Below are positions 24,464 through 34,200 of a stretch of DNA of 64,000 bases, piece by piece. Location of the stretch: positions 1 through 64,000 of the forward strand of contig NZ_JBHUIW010000015.1 in assembly GCF_042682915.1 (NCBI RefSeq), written 5' to 3'. Under the pieces are notes generated by a model. The model saw only the letters and a list, made by a program, of their open reading frames with translations, ran no database searches and was not told where the DNA came from. Within the stretch, counting starts at the first letter, position 1, and each line of letters starts with the position of its first letter. Both the position numbers and the translations under genes were made by a program. Source of the DNA: Rhodoplanes azumiensis. GTDB taxonomy: Bacteria > Pseudomonadota > Alphaproteobacteria > Rhizobiales > Xanthobacteraceae.

Positions 24464-25846
24464 ATGAACCGTGTCGCGCCGCTCCTTGTCGCCGCCCTGC
24501 TCGCCGGCACGACCGCCGGCACCGCGCCGGCGGCAGCGCAAGCCCCCGGCCCGGCGGCTCCGCCGGCCCGCAAGCCCGCGGCCCCGGCGGCGGCGACCCC
24601 GAAACCCGCTCCGAAGCCCGTCACGGTGCCGGCCTGGGCGGGCGTCGCCGAGGCGGAGCGCATGGCCGTGCAATCGGACCTGATCTGGACCGGCGACTAC
24701 AACGGGGTGATCGGCCCGGAGTTCGGCGAGCGTGCCTTCGCGGCCGTGAAGGCCTTCCAGAAGCGCTACGGCTTCAAGGAGACCGGCACGCTCGATCCGG
24801 CCGAGCGCAGCCGCCTCGCCGCGGCCGCCCAGGCCGCGCAGGCGCATGTCGGCTGGACGATGCGCGACGACCGGGCGAGCGGCGTGCGGCTCGGCCTGCC
24901 GGCCGGCCTCGCCCCCCAGGCGAGCCCGGCCGCGGGCGGCAACGGCACCCATTGGCAGTCCGGCAAGGGCGAGGTGCAGGTCGACACCTTCCGCATCGTC
25001 GGGCCGGACGTGTCGCTCTCGCGCGCCTTCGAGCAGCAGAAGAAGGAGCCGAAGACCCGCAAGCCCGACTACGCGGTGATGAAGGGCGACTTCTTCGTGG
25101 TCTCCGGGTTCCAGGGACTGAAGAAGTTCTATGTGAGGGCGCACGGCCGCGGCACCGAGGTGCGCGGCATGGCGCTCTTCTACGACCAGAGCCTGGAGGG
25201 GACGCTGGATCCGGTGGCGGTGGCGATGTCGAGCGCCTTCGTGCCGTTCCCGGAGAGCACGGCCGGCGTGCCGGCGCCGCGCCGGCGGGTGGAGTATGCC
25301 AGCGCCGTCGTGGTGAGCCCGACCGGCGACCTCGTCACCGAGGCGCGCGCGCTGGAGCAATGCCGCAGCGTCCAGGTCGCCGGGCGCGGCTATGCCGAGC
25401 TGCGGGCGACCGCCGACGGCCTCGCGCTGCTGCGCCTCTACGGTGCCCAGAACCTCGCCGCGCTACCGCTGGCCCCGGCCGGCACGGTCGGCGCGGTCGG
25501 CACGCCGGCCGCCGATGTCACGCTGGTCGGCGTCGCCGATCCGGACCGCCAGGACGGCGCCGGCGTCGTCTCGACGCTGACGGCCCGCACCGGGCCGGGC
25601 GGCGCCCTCGCGACCGCGCCGCCCCCGGGCTTCGGCGGGGCCGCGGCAATCGACGCCGGCGGCCGCCTCGCCGGCGTGGTCCGGGTCGCCCCCACCCAGG
25701 TAGCGGGTCCGGGCGCCGGCGGCGCCGGGCTGATCCCGGCCGACGCGGTCCGGCGGCTGCTCGCGCAGGACGGCGTGACGCCCGCGACCTCGCCGGCCGG
25801 CGATCCGAAAGTCGCCGTGGTTCGGGTGATCTGCGTGCGGGAGTGA
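24464..25846 (+). CDS. Exported protein with peptidoglycan-binding and trypsin-like domains
   Basis: A 460-residue exported protein. The signal peptide ends near APAAAQA (about residue 26), followed by an Ala/Pro/Lys linker (27-55). A PG_binding_1-like domain follows at about 60-125 (WTGDYNGVIGPEFGERAFAAVKAF and KRYGFKETGTLDP). The rest (about 150-460) has the layout of a trypsin-like beta-barrel repeated in two lobes, including PDRQDGAGVVSTLTAR and a final GGRLAGVVRV segment, but I find no clear His-Asp-Ser triad, so it may be an inactive protease fold. It probably anchors to the cell wall in the periplasm. ATG 24464 follows CGGGAGG. Confidence 0.75.
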   Translation: MNRVAPLLVAALLAGTTAGTAPAAAQAPGPAAPPARKPAAPAAATPKPAPKPVTVPAWAGVAEAERMAVQSDLIWTGDYNGVIGPEFGERAFAAVKAFQKRYGFKETGTLDPAERSRLAAAAQAAQAHVGWTMRDDRASGVRLGLPAGLAPQASPAAGGNGTHWQSGKGEVQVDTFRIVGPDVSLSRAFEQQKKEPKTRKPDYAVMKGDFFVVSGFQGLKKFYVRAHGRGTEVRGMALFYDQSLEGTLDPVAVAMSSAFVPFPESTAGVPAPRRRVEYASAVVVSPTGDLVTEARALEQCRSVQVAGRGYAELRATADGLALLRLYGAQNLAALPLAPAGTVGAVGTPAADVTLVGVADPDRQDGAGVVSTLTARTGPGGALATAPPPGFGGAAAIDAGGRLAGVVRVAPTQVAGPGAGGAGLIPADAVRRLLAQDGVTPATSPAGDPKVAVVRVICVRE

Positions 25847-25941
25847 CGATCCCGGCCGGTCTGGGCTCCCTCCGGTGTCATCGCCGGGCCCGACCCGGAG
25901 ATTCACCTTTCTCTGCGAGAGAGTGCTTTTCGGAGACTTCG

Positions 25942-25973
25942 ATGGATGCGCGGGTCGAGCCCCGCGCATGACG
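25942..25973. repeat. Dispersed palindrome, copy 2
   Basis: ATGCGCGGG (25946-25954), loop TCGAGC, CCCGCGCAT (25961-25969). It is the reverse complement of the element at 9947-9977, with matching flanks. It lies in the 351-bp gap before the metal ABC operon. Confidence 0.75.
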
Positions 25974-26109
25974 TGCTCAGGCGCGGGGCGCCTGGACGCG
26001 GATCGAGCACTGCGCCGGTACCTGGCCGGGCAACGGAACGCCAGCCTCCGGCGCGTTCGTCCGCGACAACCCGCCGCTGCCGCCTCCTGCAAACCGTTCG
26101 CAACAATGA

Positions 26110-26158
26110 TTGACAGGGTCGCGCGTCGCGCCCATTCTATTTTGCAAATAATTCGCAA
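26110..26158 (+). promoter_or_regulatory. Promoter with overlapping Fur-family operator
   Basis: A -35 hexamer TTGACA (26110-26115) is followed after 17 bp by a weak -10, CATTCT (26133-26138). Directly downstream, over the expected start of transcription, is the dyad TTGCAAATAATTCGCAA (26142-26158), a 7-1-7 inverted repeat in its core, the layout of Fur/Mur/Zur-family boxes. Location 40 bp before a Mn/Zn/Fe ABC importer operon fits repression by metal-loaded Fur or Mur. Which Fur paralogue binds is not decidable here. Confidence 0.65.
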
Positions 26159-26197
26159 TTGCGAACGAGCGGCGTCCGCCGCGGGAGGAGAAGCAGG

Positions 26198-27169
26198 ATG
26201 ACGACCGGCCGCCGGCTGGTGTGGTGTCGCGGGCGCCTGGGGCTGCCCGTCACCGTGCTGCTCGTTCTCTCGCTCTTGGTTCCGACCGCCGGAGTGCTCC
26301 GGTCCGGACCGGCCGTCGCGCAAGGCGCCGCCCCGGCCCGGCCGCCCGGTGCGCCCCTCAAGGTCGTCACCACCTTCACGGTGATCGCCGACATCGCCAA
26401 GAACGTCGCGGGCGATCGCGCCGTGGTCGAATCGATCACCAAGCCGGGCGCCGAGATCCACGACTACCAGCCGACCCCGCAGGACATCGTGCGGGCACAG
26501 GGCGCCGACCTCGTCCTGTGGAACGGCTTCAACCTCGAACGCTGGTTCGAGAAGTTCCTCGACAACCTGCGCGAGGTGCCGAGCGTCGTCGTCACCGAGG
26601 GCATCACGCCGCTCGGCATCCGCGAGGGGCCGTACACGGGCAAGCCCAATCCGCACGCCTGGATGTCACCGACCAACGGGCTCGTCTATGTGGAGAACAT
26701 CCGCAAGGCGCTCACCGCGCGCGACCCGGCGAACGCCGAGGCCTATGCCCGCAACGCCGCGGCGTATGCGGAGCAGATCAAGGCGCTCGACGCGCCGCTA
26801 CGGGCGCGGCTCGCCGCGATTCCCGAGCCGCAGCGCTGGCTGGTCACCAGCGAGGGGGCGTTCTCGTATCTGGCGCGCGACTATCGCCTGCGCGAGGCCT
26901 ATCTGTGGCCCATCAACGCCGACGAGCAGGGCACGCCACGCCAGGTCCGCAAGGTCATCGACCTGGTGCGCGAGAGCAAGATCCCGGTGGTCTTCTCGGA
27001 GAGCACCATCTCGGACAAGCCGGCCAGGCAGGTCGCGCGCGAGACCGGCGCCCGCTACGGCGGCGTTCTCTATGTCGACTCGCTCAGCGCCGCCGGCGGC
27101 CCGGTGCCGACCTATCTGGATCTGCTGAAGGTCACGGTCGAGACCATCGCGAAGGGCTTCGGGCAATGA
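26198..27169 (+). CDS. Metal ABC transporter substrate-binding protein (SitA/MntA-like)
   Basis: A 323-residue cluster A-I (ZnuA/MntA/SitA) solute-binding protein. Signal peptide about 1-45 (hydrophobic core LPVTVLLVLSLLVPTAG). The four metal ligands of the family are in place: His88 (EIHDYQP), His153 (NPHAWMSP), Glu219 (TSEGAF) and Asp273 (ISDKPAR). The His-rich loop of zinc-specific ZnuA is absent and a His-His-Glu-Asp set points to manganese and/or iron. The start ATG 26198 follows the strong ribosome site GGGAGGAGAAGCAGG. It is first in a four-gene operon (binding protein, ATPase, two permeases) with 13-, 1- and -4-bp spacings and is controlled by the Fur-type site just upstream. Confidence 0.92.
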   Translation: MTTGRRLVWCRGRLGLPVTVLLVLSLLVPTAGVLRSGPAVAQGAAPARPPGAPLKVVTTFTVIADIAKNVAGDRAVVESITKPGAEIHDYQPTPQDIVRAQGADLVLWNGFNLERWFEKFLDNLREVPSVVVTEGITPLGIREGPYTGKPNPHAWMSPTNGLVYVENIRKALTARDPANAEAYARNAAAYAEQIKALDAPLRARLAAIPEPQRWLVTSEGAFSYLARDYRLREAYLWPINADEQGTPRQVRKVIDLVRESKIPVVFSESTISDKPARQVARETGARYGGVLYVDSLSAAGGPVPTYLDLLKVTVETIAKGFGQ

Positions 27170-27182
27170 TCGGGGTTCTCAC

Positions 27183-28124
27183 ATGCACGCCCCGATGACG
27201 CCCGCGCGCACGATCCTGGCGGCTTCCGAGATGCCGACCACGGCTGCGGGCCACGACGGTATCCGGGTCGACCGCGTGTCCGTCACCTACCCGAACGGTC
27301 TGACGGCGGTGCGCGACGCCTCCTTCGCGCTCGATCCCGGCACCATCTGCGCGTTGGTCGGCGTCAACGGATCGGGCAAGTCGACGCTGTTCAAGGCGAT
27401 CATGGGCTTCGTGCGGCCGTCCGCCGGGCAGGTGCGGCTCGCCGGCCTGCCGGTCGCGGCGGCGCTGAAGCGCAACATCGTCGCCTACGTGCCGCAGAGC
27501 GAGGACGTCGACTGGAACTTCCCCGTCCTGGTCGAGGACGTGGTGACGATGGGCCGTTACGGCCACATGAACCTGTTCCGCATCGCCTCGCGCGAGGACC
27601 GCCGCAAGGTCGACGCGGCGCTGGAGCGGGTCGGCATGACGGCGTTCCGCAAGCGCCAGATCGGCGAGCTCTCGGGCGGGCAGAAGAAGCGCGTGTTCCT
27701 CGCTCGCGCGCTCGCCCAGGAGGGCCGCATCGTCCTGCTCGACGAGCCGTTCACGGGCGTCGACGTGACCACCGAGGCGGCGATCGTCGCACTGCTGCGC
27801 GAGCTGCGCGCCGCCGGCCAGGTGATGCTGGTGTCCACCCACGATCTCGGCAGCGTGCCGGACTATTGTGATCAGGTCGTGCTGCTCGACCGCACCGTCG
27901 TCGCGGCCGGACCGACCGCGACGGTGTTCACCCGCGCGAACCTCGAGCGCACCTTCGGGGGCGCGCTGCGCAACTTCAGCCTCGGCGGTGCCGCCCTGCA
28001 CCAGGACGCCGACCGCCGCAGTCTCACGGTGCTGACCGACGACGAGCGGCCGCTCGTCTTCTATGGCGACGATGGCCGCGACGGCGCCGACCGCGCGCCC
28101 GACGACACGACCGGGCGGAGCTGA
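27183..28124 (+). CDS. Metal ABC transporter ATP-binding protein (SitB/MntB-like)
   Basis: A 313-residue ABC ATPase energising the metal importer. Walker A is GVNGSGKST (residues 60-68), the Q-loop segment YVPQSEDVDWNFP follows at about 101-113, the signature LSGGQ at about 163-167 and Walker B IVLLDEPF at about 183-190; the switch His is in STHD. The DVDWNFPV segment after the Q-loop is typical of Mn/Zn/Fe importers of this family. It has a C-terminal extension of about 60 residues rich in Asp/Arg, longer than most MntB proteins. Start ATG 27183 was taken as the first in frame; ATG 27195 is possible. Confidence 0.92.
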   Translation: MHAPMTPARTILAASEMPTTAAGHDGIRVDRVSVTYPNGLTAVRDASFALDPGTICALVGVNGSGKSTLFKAIMGFVRPSAGQVRLAGLPVAAALKRNIVAYVPQSEDVDWNFPVLVEDVVTMGRYGHMNLFRIASREDRRKVDAALERVGMTAFRKRQIGELSGGQKKRVFLARALAQEGRIVLLDEPFTGVDVTTEAAIVALLRELRAAGQVMLVSTHDLGSVPDYCDQVVLLDRTVVAAGPTATVFTRANLERTFGGALRNFSLGGAALHQDADRRSLTVLTDDERPLVFYGDDGRDGADRAPDDTTGRS

Positions 28125-28125
28125 C

Positions 28126-28995
28126 ATGGACACGCTCGTCGCCGAGCTGCTCGTCCCGTTCGGGTACGACTACATGCGCAAGGCCATCTGGGTCAGCGCG
28201 CTCGTCGGCGGCACCTGCGCGGTCCTCTCCAGCTATCTGATGCTCAAGGGCTGGTCGCTGATGGGTGACGCGCTCGGGCATTCGATCGTTCCGGGCGTCG
28301 CGATCGCGGCGATTTTCGGCGCACCCTTCGCGGCCGGGGCCTTCGCGGCCGGCCTCCTCGCCTCGCTCGCCATGGTCGTCGTGCGGCAGAAGTCGCGACT
28401 GCGCGAGGACGCCGTCATCGGCCTCGTCTTCACCACGCTGTTCGCGCTCGGCCTGCTGATCGCCTCGCTGCGGCCGACCGCGGTGAGCATCCAGACCATC
28501 GTGCTCGGCAACGTCCTCGCCATCGCCGACGAGGACGTGGTGCAGATCGTGATCATCGCGGCCGTGTCGCTTCTGGTGATGGCCGTCGTCTGGAAGGACA
28601 TGATGGTGACGTTCTTCGACGAGGCGCACGCCCGTTCCATCGGCCTGCGGGTCGGCGCCCTGAAGATCGTCTTCTTCACCCTGCTCAGCGCCTGCACGGT
28701 GGCGGCCCTCCAGGCGGTCGGCGCCTGCCTGGTGATCGCCATGGTGGTGACGCCGGGCGCCACCGCCTATCTGCTCACCGACCGGTTCGGCCGGCTGATC
28801 GCGATCAGCGTCGCGCTCGGCGTGACGACCAGCGCGATCGGCGCCTATCTCAGCTACTTCCTCGACGGGGCGACGGGCGGCGTGATCGTCACGTTGCAGA
28901 CGCTCGTCTTCCTCGCCGCCTTCGTGTTCGCGCCGAAGCACGGCGTGCTCGCCGCGCGCCGCCGCCGCGCCGCGACCCTGGGGGCCGTGTCGTGA
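28126..28995 (+). CDS. Metal ABC transporter permease 1 (SitC-like)
   Basis: A 289-residue membrane permease of the ABC-3 family (about 8-9 helices), one of two paralogous permeases of the importer. Family landmarks are LKGWSLMGDALGHSIVPGVA (about residues 43-62) and the loop VTPGATAYLLTDRFGRL near 207-223. It starts 1 bp after the ATPase stop and its own stop overlaps the next gene's GTG start by four bases. Two non-identical permeases (as in SitC/SitD) suggest a heterodimeric membrane channel rather than the homodimer of MntC-type systems. Confidence 0.92.
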   Translation: MDTLVAELLVPFGYDYMRKAIWVSALVGGTCAVLSSYLMLKGWSLMGDALGHSIVPGVAIAAIFGAPFAAGAFAAGLLASLAMVVVRQKSRLREDAVIGLVFTTLFALGLLIASLRPTAVSIQTIVLGNVLAIADEDVVQIVIIAAVSLLVMAVVWKDMMVTFFDEAHARSIGLRVGALKIVFFTLLSACTVAALQAVGACLVIAMVVTPGATAYLLTDRFGRLIAISVALGVTTSAIGAYLSYFLDGATGGVIVTLQTLVFLAAFVFAPKHGVLAARRRRAATLGAVS

Positions 28996-29849
28996 GCCTG
29001 ATCGTCGACTGGATCGCCGGCCCGCTCGCCTATCCGTTCATGCAGCGCGCACTTCTCGTCGCCGTGCTGGTCGGCGCGGTCTGCGCGGTGCTGTCGTGCT
29101 TCCTGGTGCTCAAGGGCTGGTCACTGATGGGCGACGCGGTCTCGCACGCCGTGCTGCCCGGCATCGTGCTCGCCCATGTGGCCGGCCTGCCGCTGGCGCT
29201 CGGCGCCTTCGCGGCCGGGCTCTCCTGCGCGCTCCTCACGGGCTATCTCAAGGAGAACAGCCGGGTGAAGGAGGACACCGTGATGGGCATCGTGTTCTCC
29301 GGCATGTTCGGCCTCGGCCTGGTTCTGTTCACCTGGGTCGACACCGACCAGCATCTCGACCACATCCTGTTCGGCAACGTGCTCGGCGTGACGGCCCGCG
29401 ACGTGATCGAGACCGCCGTGGTCGCCGGCGGCACGCTCCTCGTCGTGCTGGCGTTCCGCCGCGATCTCCTCCTCTACTGCTTCGATCCGGGCCATGCCCG
29501 CACCATCGGCCTGCCGGTGCGTGTGCTGCACTACGGCCTCTTGGTGCTGCTCGCGCTCACCATCGTGGCGGCCCTCAAGGCGGTCGGCATCATCCTGGTG
29601 ATCGCCATGCTGATCGCGCCGGGCGCCACCGCCTATCTGCTCACCGACCGGTTCGGCCGCATGCTGGCGATCGCCGCCGCGAGCGCCGTCACCTCGGCCG
29701 TGGTCGGCACGCTGGCGAGCTTCCACATCGACGGCGCTCCCGGCGCCTGCATCGTGCTCACGCAAGCCGCCCTGTTCGGCCTCGCCTTCCTGATCGCGCC
29801 GCGCCACGGCGTTCTGGCGCGCCAGGCACGCGCAGCCGAAGCGGGCTGA
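28992..29849 (+). CDS. Metal ABC transporter permease 2 (SitD-like)
   Basis: A 285-residue ABC-3 family permease paralogous to the preceding gene: LKGWSLMGDAVSHAVLPGIV and IAPGATAYLLTDRFGRM align directly with its counterpart. It starts at GTG 28992, overlapping the upstream stop (GTGA), so translation is coupled. It closes the sitABCD-type operon. After it, 195 bp lead to the outer-membrane protein gene, with an Irr-box-like palindrome between them, so that gene probably has its own promoter. Confidence 0.92.
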   Translation: MSLIVDWIAGPLAYPFMQRALLVAVLVGAVCAVLSCFLVLKGWSLMGDAVSHAVLPGIVLAHVAGLPLALGAFAAGLSCALLTGYLKENSRVKEDTVMGIVFSGMFGLGLVLFTWVDTDQHLDHILFGNVLGVTARDVIETAVVAGGTLLVVLAFRRDLLLYCFDPGHARTIGLPVRVLHYGLLVLLALTIVAALKAVGIILVIAMLIAPGATAYLLTDRFGRMLAIAAASAVTSAVVGTLASFHIDGAPGACIVLTQAALFGLAFLIAPRHGVLARQARAAEAG

Positions 29850-29931
29850 TGCGTCGCGACCGAACATTCCAGCGGCGTTGCGGTCCGGCAACAGCGTCTC
29901 GCAAAGCGCTGCCAGAGAGCGAAAATCGCAC

Positions 29932-29948
29932 TTTCGAATCATTCTAAC
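29932..29948. promoter_or_regulatory. Irr-box (ICE)-like palindrome
   Basis: TTTCGAATCATTCTAAC matches the published iron-control-element consensus TTTAGAANNNTTCTAAA at 12 of 14 fixed positions. It lies about 97 bp upstream of the outer-membrane barrel gene and 82 bp after the metal importer, in an AT-rich patch. Irr is the haem-responsive Fur-family regulator of many Hyphomicrobiales. Match quality is good; binding is inferred. Confidence 0.55.
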
Positions 29949-30044
29949 ATATTGAATTCGTTGTCGAACTTACTTGACGCGAACGACTTGCAACTGCACG
30001 GTGCGGCCATTGTGGCCGCGGGGGCGGCCAAAAGGGGGTTTGTC

Positions 30045-30962
30045 ATGACATCGGATCGTCGCGCTGTCGCGCGTTTCTCGTCGCCTCGGCGCAGCCTGCT
30101 CGCGGCCGCCCTGTTCGGAGCGAGCGTGGTGCTCGGCGGTCCGGCCGGCGCCTCCGAGCCGTCTCACGACGACGGCCTGGATACCGAGCACATCTTCGGC
30201 ATCACGATGGGCTCGGACATCGGCGAGAAGGGTGAATTCGAGATGGAGCTCGAGACCTTCTCGGGCATCGCGAAGCGCTACGGCACCTACTTCTCGACCG
30301 CGACGCACACCCACTTCAAGTACACGGTGACGGACAACTTCCGGGTGGCGCCGGGCTTCACGTTCGGCTCGCACCGCATCCGCGGCGTCGAGGGTCTCGA
30401 CACTCTGAGCGAGGCGAACCTCCACGAAGCCTCGGTCGAGATGCGCTACAAGGTGCTCGACCGGCACAGGGATCCGTTCGGCCTGACGGTCAACTTCGAG
30501 CCCGGCTGGGCCGGCGTCGATCCGACCTCGGGGCGCCGCACCGAGGCCTGGGGCACGGTGCTGTCGCTCCTGATGGACAAGGAGATCCTCAAGGACAAGC
30601 TGTTCGGCGCCGTCAATGTCGGCTGGTCGGGCGGCACCTCGCGCGAGCTCGGCACCCGCGACTGGGCGCGCGATTCCGAATGGGCGATCCACGGCGCGCT
30701 GTCGTACCAGTTCCGGCCGCTCACCCTGATCGGCGTCGAAACCCGGTATCTGCGCTCCTACGGGACGCTCGGCCTCTCCGACTTCAGGGGCGAGGCGCTT
30801 TATATCGGTCCGACCTTCCACATGATGCTGTCGAAGGTGATCGGCCTGTCGGGCACCTGGAACCACCAGGTCGCCGGCAAGGCGGTCGGCGATCCGCGAT
30901 CGCTCGATCTCACCAATTACGAGAAGAACCAGGTTCTGCTGCGCCTGACCGCGCATTTCTGA
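30045..30962 (+). CDS. Outer-membrane beta-barrel protein
   Basis: A 305-residue exported protein with signal peptide (about 1-41, SLLAAALFGASVVLGGPAGAS) and a mature part of alternating-hydrophobicity strands with aromatic girdles (for example SYQFRPLTLIGVETRYLRSYG), finishing LLRLTAHF with the C-terminal Phe needed for BAM-dependent assembly. No close family is recognised; its size and shape fit a 12-16-strand barrel. I take ATG 30045 (GGGGG ribosome site a few bases upstream) because the in-frame codons before it do not form a signal. Behind an Irr-box-like site and next to a metal importer and exporters, a role in metal traffic across the outer membrane is plausible but unproven. It converges with the RND operon, whose last stop abuts its own. 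Confidence 0.75.
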   Translation: MTSDRRAVARFSSPRRSLLAAALFGASVVLGGPAGASEPSHDDGLDTEHIFGITMGSDIGEKGEFEMELETFSGIAKRYGTYFSTATHTHFKYTVTDNFRVAPGFTFGSHRIRGVEGLDTLSEANLHEASVEMRYKVLDRHRDPFGLTVNFEPGWAGVDPTSGRRTEAWGTVLSLLMDKEILKDKLFGAVNVGWSGGTSRELGTRDWARDSEWAIHGALSYQFRPLTLIGVETRYLRSYGTLGLSDFRGEALYIGPTFHMMLSKVIGLSGTWNHQVAGKAVGDPRSLDLTNYEKNQVLLRLTAHF

Positions 30963-31283
30963 TCAGATCGTGCCGGTCTCGACGATCGGCACGATCTTCC
31001 ACGTGAGCCCGCGTCCCGGCAGCTCCGCCGCGAGCGTCGCCAAGACCTCGCGGATGGCCGCCTCGGGGAGCGTCACGGTGATCTCCACCACCTTCGTATG
31101 GCCGCGAATCTGCTCGATGACACTGTTATAGATCGCGGCGTCACCGTGGAACCGCACGTCGCGGGACACGAAGCCGGCGCGTGCCGCGACCTCGTTGTCG
31201 AGCATCACGTCGATCACGGTCTCCTCGAGCGCGGCCGGGATCTGGAGGACGAGGGACCGGAGGACGAGGGCCGTCGGGGTCAT
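30963..31283 (-). CDS. DUF3240 family protein linked to RND efflux pump
   Basis: A 106-residue protein matching DUF3240, a small PII-like (ferredoxin-fold) family commonly coded at the end of CusA/CzcA-type RND operons. Signs are the pattern of two alternating strand-helix-strand units (LQIPAALEETVIDVMLD, then TKVVEITVTLPEAAIREVLATL). It has no signal peptide, so it acts in the cytoplasm. The start ATG 31283 overlaps the RND stop by four bases. Likely a regulatory or assembly partner of the pump; the family has no established biochemical function that I can cite. Confidence 0.75.
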   Translation of the reverse strand: MTPTALVLRSLVLQIPAALEETVIDVMLDNEVAARAGFVSRDVRFHGDAAIYNSVIEQIRGHTKVVEITVTLPEAAIREVLATLAAELPGRGLTWKIVPIVETGTI

Positions 31284-34200
31284 GCCGGCGACACCTTCGG
31301 TAGGCCGAAGCGGCGGTAGAGGATCGGCAGGATCAGAAGCGTCAGCGCGGTCGAGCTGACCAGGCCGCCGATCACCACGACGGCGAGAGGCCGCTGCACG
31401 TCGGAGCCCGGCCCCTGGGCGAACAGGAGCGGCACCAGCCCGAAGGCCGTGATGCTGGCGGTCAGCAGGATCGGCCGCAGCCGGCGGCGCGCGCCGGTGA
31501 CGACGATATCCTCCACGGGCAATCCTTCGTCGCGGAGCTGATTGAAGCACGACACCAGCACGAGCCCGTTGAGAACCGCGATGCCGAGCAGCGCGATGAA
31601 GCCGATGGACGCCGGCACCGACAGGTACTCGCCCGAGCCGAGCAGGCTGAACACGCCGCCGATCAGCGCGAACGGAATGTTGACGAACACGAGCAGCGCC
31701 TGGCGCACCGACACGAAGGTGACGAACAGCAACAGGAAGATCAACACCAGGGCGAGCGGCACCACGACGGCGAGCCGAGCGGCGGCCCGCTGCTGGTTCT
31801 CGAACTGTCCGCCCCAGACGAGCGTGTAGCCGTCCGGCAGCGGCACCTTGTCGGCGACGGTCCGCTTCGCCTCGTCGACGAAGCCGACGAGATCGCGGCC
31901 GCCGACATTGCTCTGCACCAGCGCGAGGCGGCGGCCGTTCTCGCGGTCGATCTTCACGGGTCCGTCGACCCGCTCGAGCTTCGCCACACTGGTGAGCGGC
32001 ACCGCCTTGCCGTCGTCGAGGACGAGGCTGAGATCGGCGAAGCGGGCGGGCTGCTCGCGCAGCGAGTCGGTGCCGCGCAACAGCACCGGGGTGCGCCGGC
32101 CGTCCTCGACGACGACGCCGAGCGTCTTGCCCTCGATCTGGGTGCGCAGCGCCTCGGTCAGGCCGTCGACGTCGAGGCCGAGCCGTCCGGCCCGCAGCCG
32201 ATCGATGCGGGCGCCCAGATACTGACTGCCGGTGTTGAGCGTGGTGCGCACGTCTTCGCTTCCCGCGATGCCGCGCAGCACGCCGGTGATCTCCTCGGCG
32301 AGACGGTTGAGGGTGTCGATCTCGGGACCGAAGATCTTCACGACGACGTCGCCGCGCGCTCCGATGATCATTTCCTGCACCCGCATCTCGATCGGCTGGG
32401 TGAAGCTGAAACCGATGCCGGGCAACTGGGCGAGTGCCTTGCGCAGCTCGCCGATCAGCCACGCCTTGTCGCCGGGCCGGCGCCAGTCCTCCGGCGGCTT
32501 CAACAACAGATAGGTGTCGGTCTGGTTGAGGCCCATCGGATCGAGGCCGAGCTCGTCCGACCCGGTGCGGGCGACGATGCCGGTCACCTCCGGCACGTCG
32601 GTCATGATGGTCTTCTGGATGCGGAGGTCGAGCGCGAGGCTCTGCTCCAGGCCGATCGACGGCAGCTTCTCGACGCTGAGGATCGGCGAGCCTTCCTCCA
32701 TCACCGGCATGAAGGTCTTGCCGAGCTGGGCGTAGGCGAAGCCGGTGGCGACGAAGGCGACGACCGCGACCGCCAGCACGGTCTTCTCGCGGCGGAGCGC
32801 GAAGGCGAGCACCGGGTCGTAGGCGGCGCCGATGCGGCGCACCAGCCAGGTGTCGCCGTGGCCGCCGGGTTTCAGCAGCAGCGAGGCGAGCACGGGAATG
32901 GCGGTCAGTGCGATCAGCAGCGAGCTCGTCAGCGCGAACACGATGGCGAGCGCCACCGGGATGAACAGCTTGCCCTCCAGGCCCTGGAGCGACAGGAGCG
33001 GCAGGAACACGATGACGATCACGGCGATGCCGGACGTCACCGGCACGGCGACCTCCTGCATGGCGTGGAAGATGCGGTGCAGGAACGGCACGCGGCCATG
33101 GTGCCGGTCGTTCGCCAGATGCGCGACGATGTTCTCGACCACGACGACCGAGGCGTCGATCAGCATGCCGATGGCGATCGCCAGCCCGCCGAGACTCATC
33201 AGGTTGGCCGACATGCCGACCTGCCGCATCAGGACGAAGGTGGCGAGCGCGGAGAGCGGCAGCGTCACCGAGACCACCAGGGCGGCGCGCCAGTCGCCGA
33301 GGAACAGCACCAGCAGCACGACGACGAGCGCGATCGCCTCGATCAGCGAGCGCGATACCGTCCACACGGCGCGCGAGACGAGGTCGCCGCGGTCGTAGAA
33401 GATCCGGATGTTCACGCCCGGCGGCAGCGTCGGGGCGAGCTCGGCGAGCTTCTTCCTCACGCCGTCGACGACGTCCCGGGCATTGGCGCCGCGGAGCCCG
33501 AGCACGAGCCCCTGCACGGCCTCGTCGGCGCCGTCGCGGGTGACGGCGCCGTAACGCGTGATGCTGCCGATCCGCACCTCGGCGAGGTCGCCGATCCGCA
33601 CCGGCTTGCCGTCCCGCACCGTCACCACGATGGTGCGCAGGTCGTCGAGCGCCTTGACGCCGCCGTCGACCCGCACGAGCAGCACCTCCTCGCCGTCGGC
33701 GAGGCGGCCGGCCCCGCCGCTGCGGTTGTTGGTCTCGATCGCCTTCTGCAGCATCTCGATCGAGACGCCGCGCGCCGCCATCGCGAGATTGTCGGGCACG
33801 ACCTCGAAGGAGCGCACGTAGCCGCCGAGCGAGTTGACGTCGGCGACACCCGGCAGGGTGCGCAGCGCCGGGCGGATCGTCCAGTCGAGCAGGGTGCGGC
33901 GCTCGGCGAGCGACAGCGTGCCGCCCTCGATCGTGAACATGAACATCTCGCCGAGCGGCGTGGTGATCGGGGCGAGCCCGGCCGTGACGCCGGGCGGCAT
34001 GTCCTTGACGACGCCGGCGAGGCGCTCGGCGACCTGGTTGCGGGCCCAGTAGATGTCGACGCCGTCCTCGAAGTCGATCGTCACGTCGGCCAGCGCGTAT
34101 TTGGTGACGGAGCGGAGAATCTTCTTGTTGGGGATGCCGAGCAGCTCGAGCTCGAGCGGTGCGGTGACGCGCGTCTCCACCTCCTCGGGCGTCATGCCCG

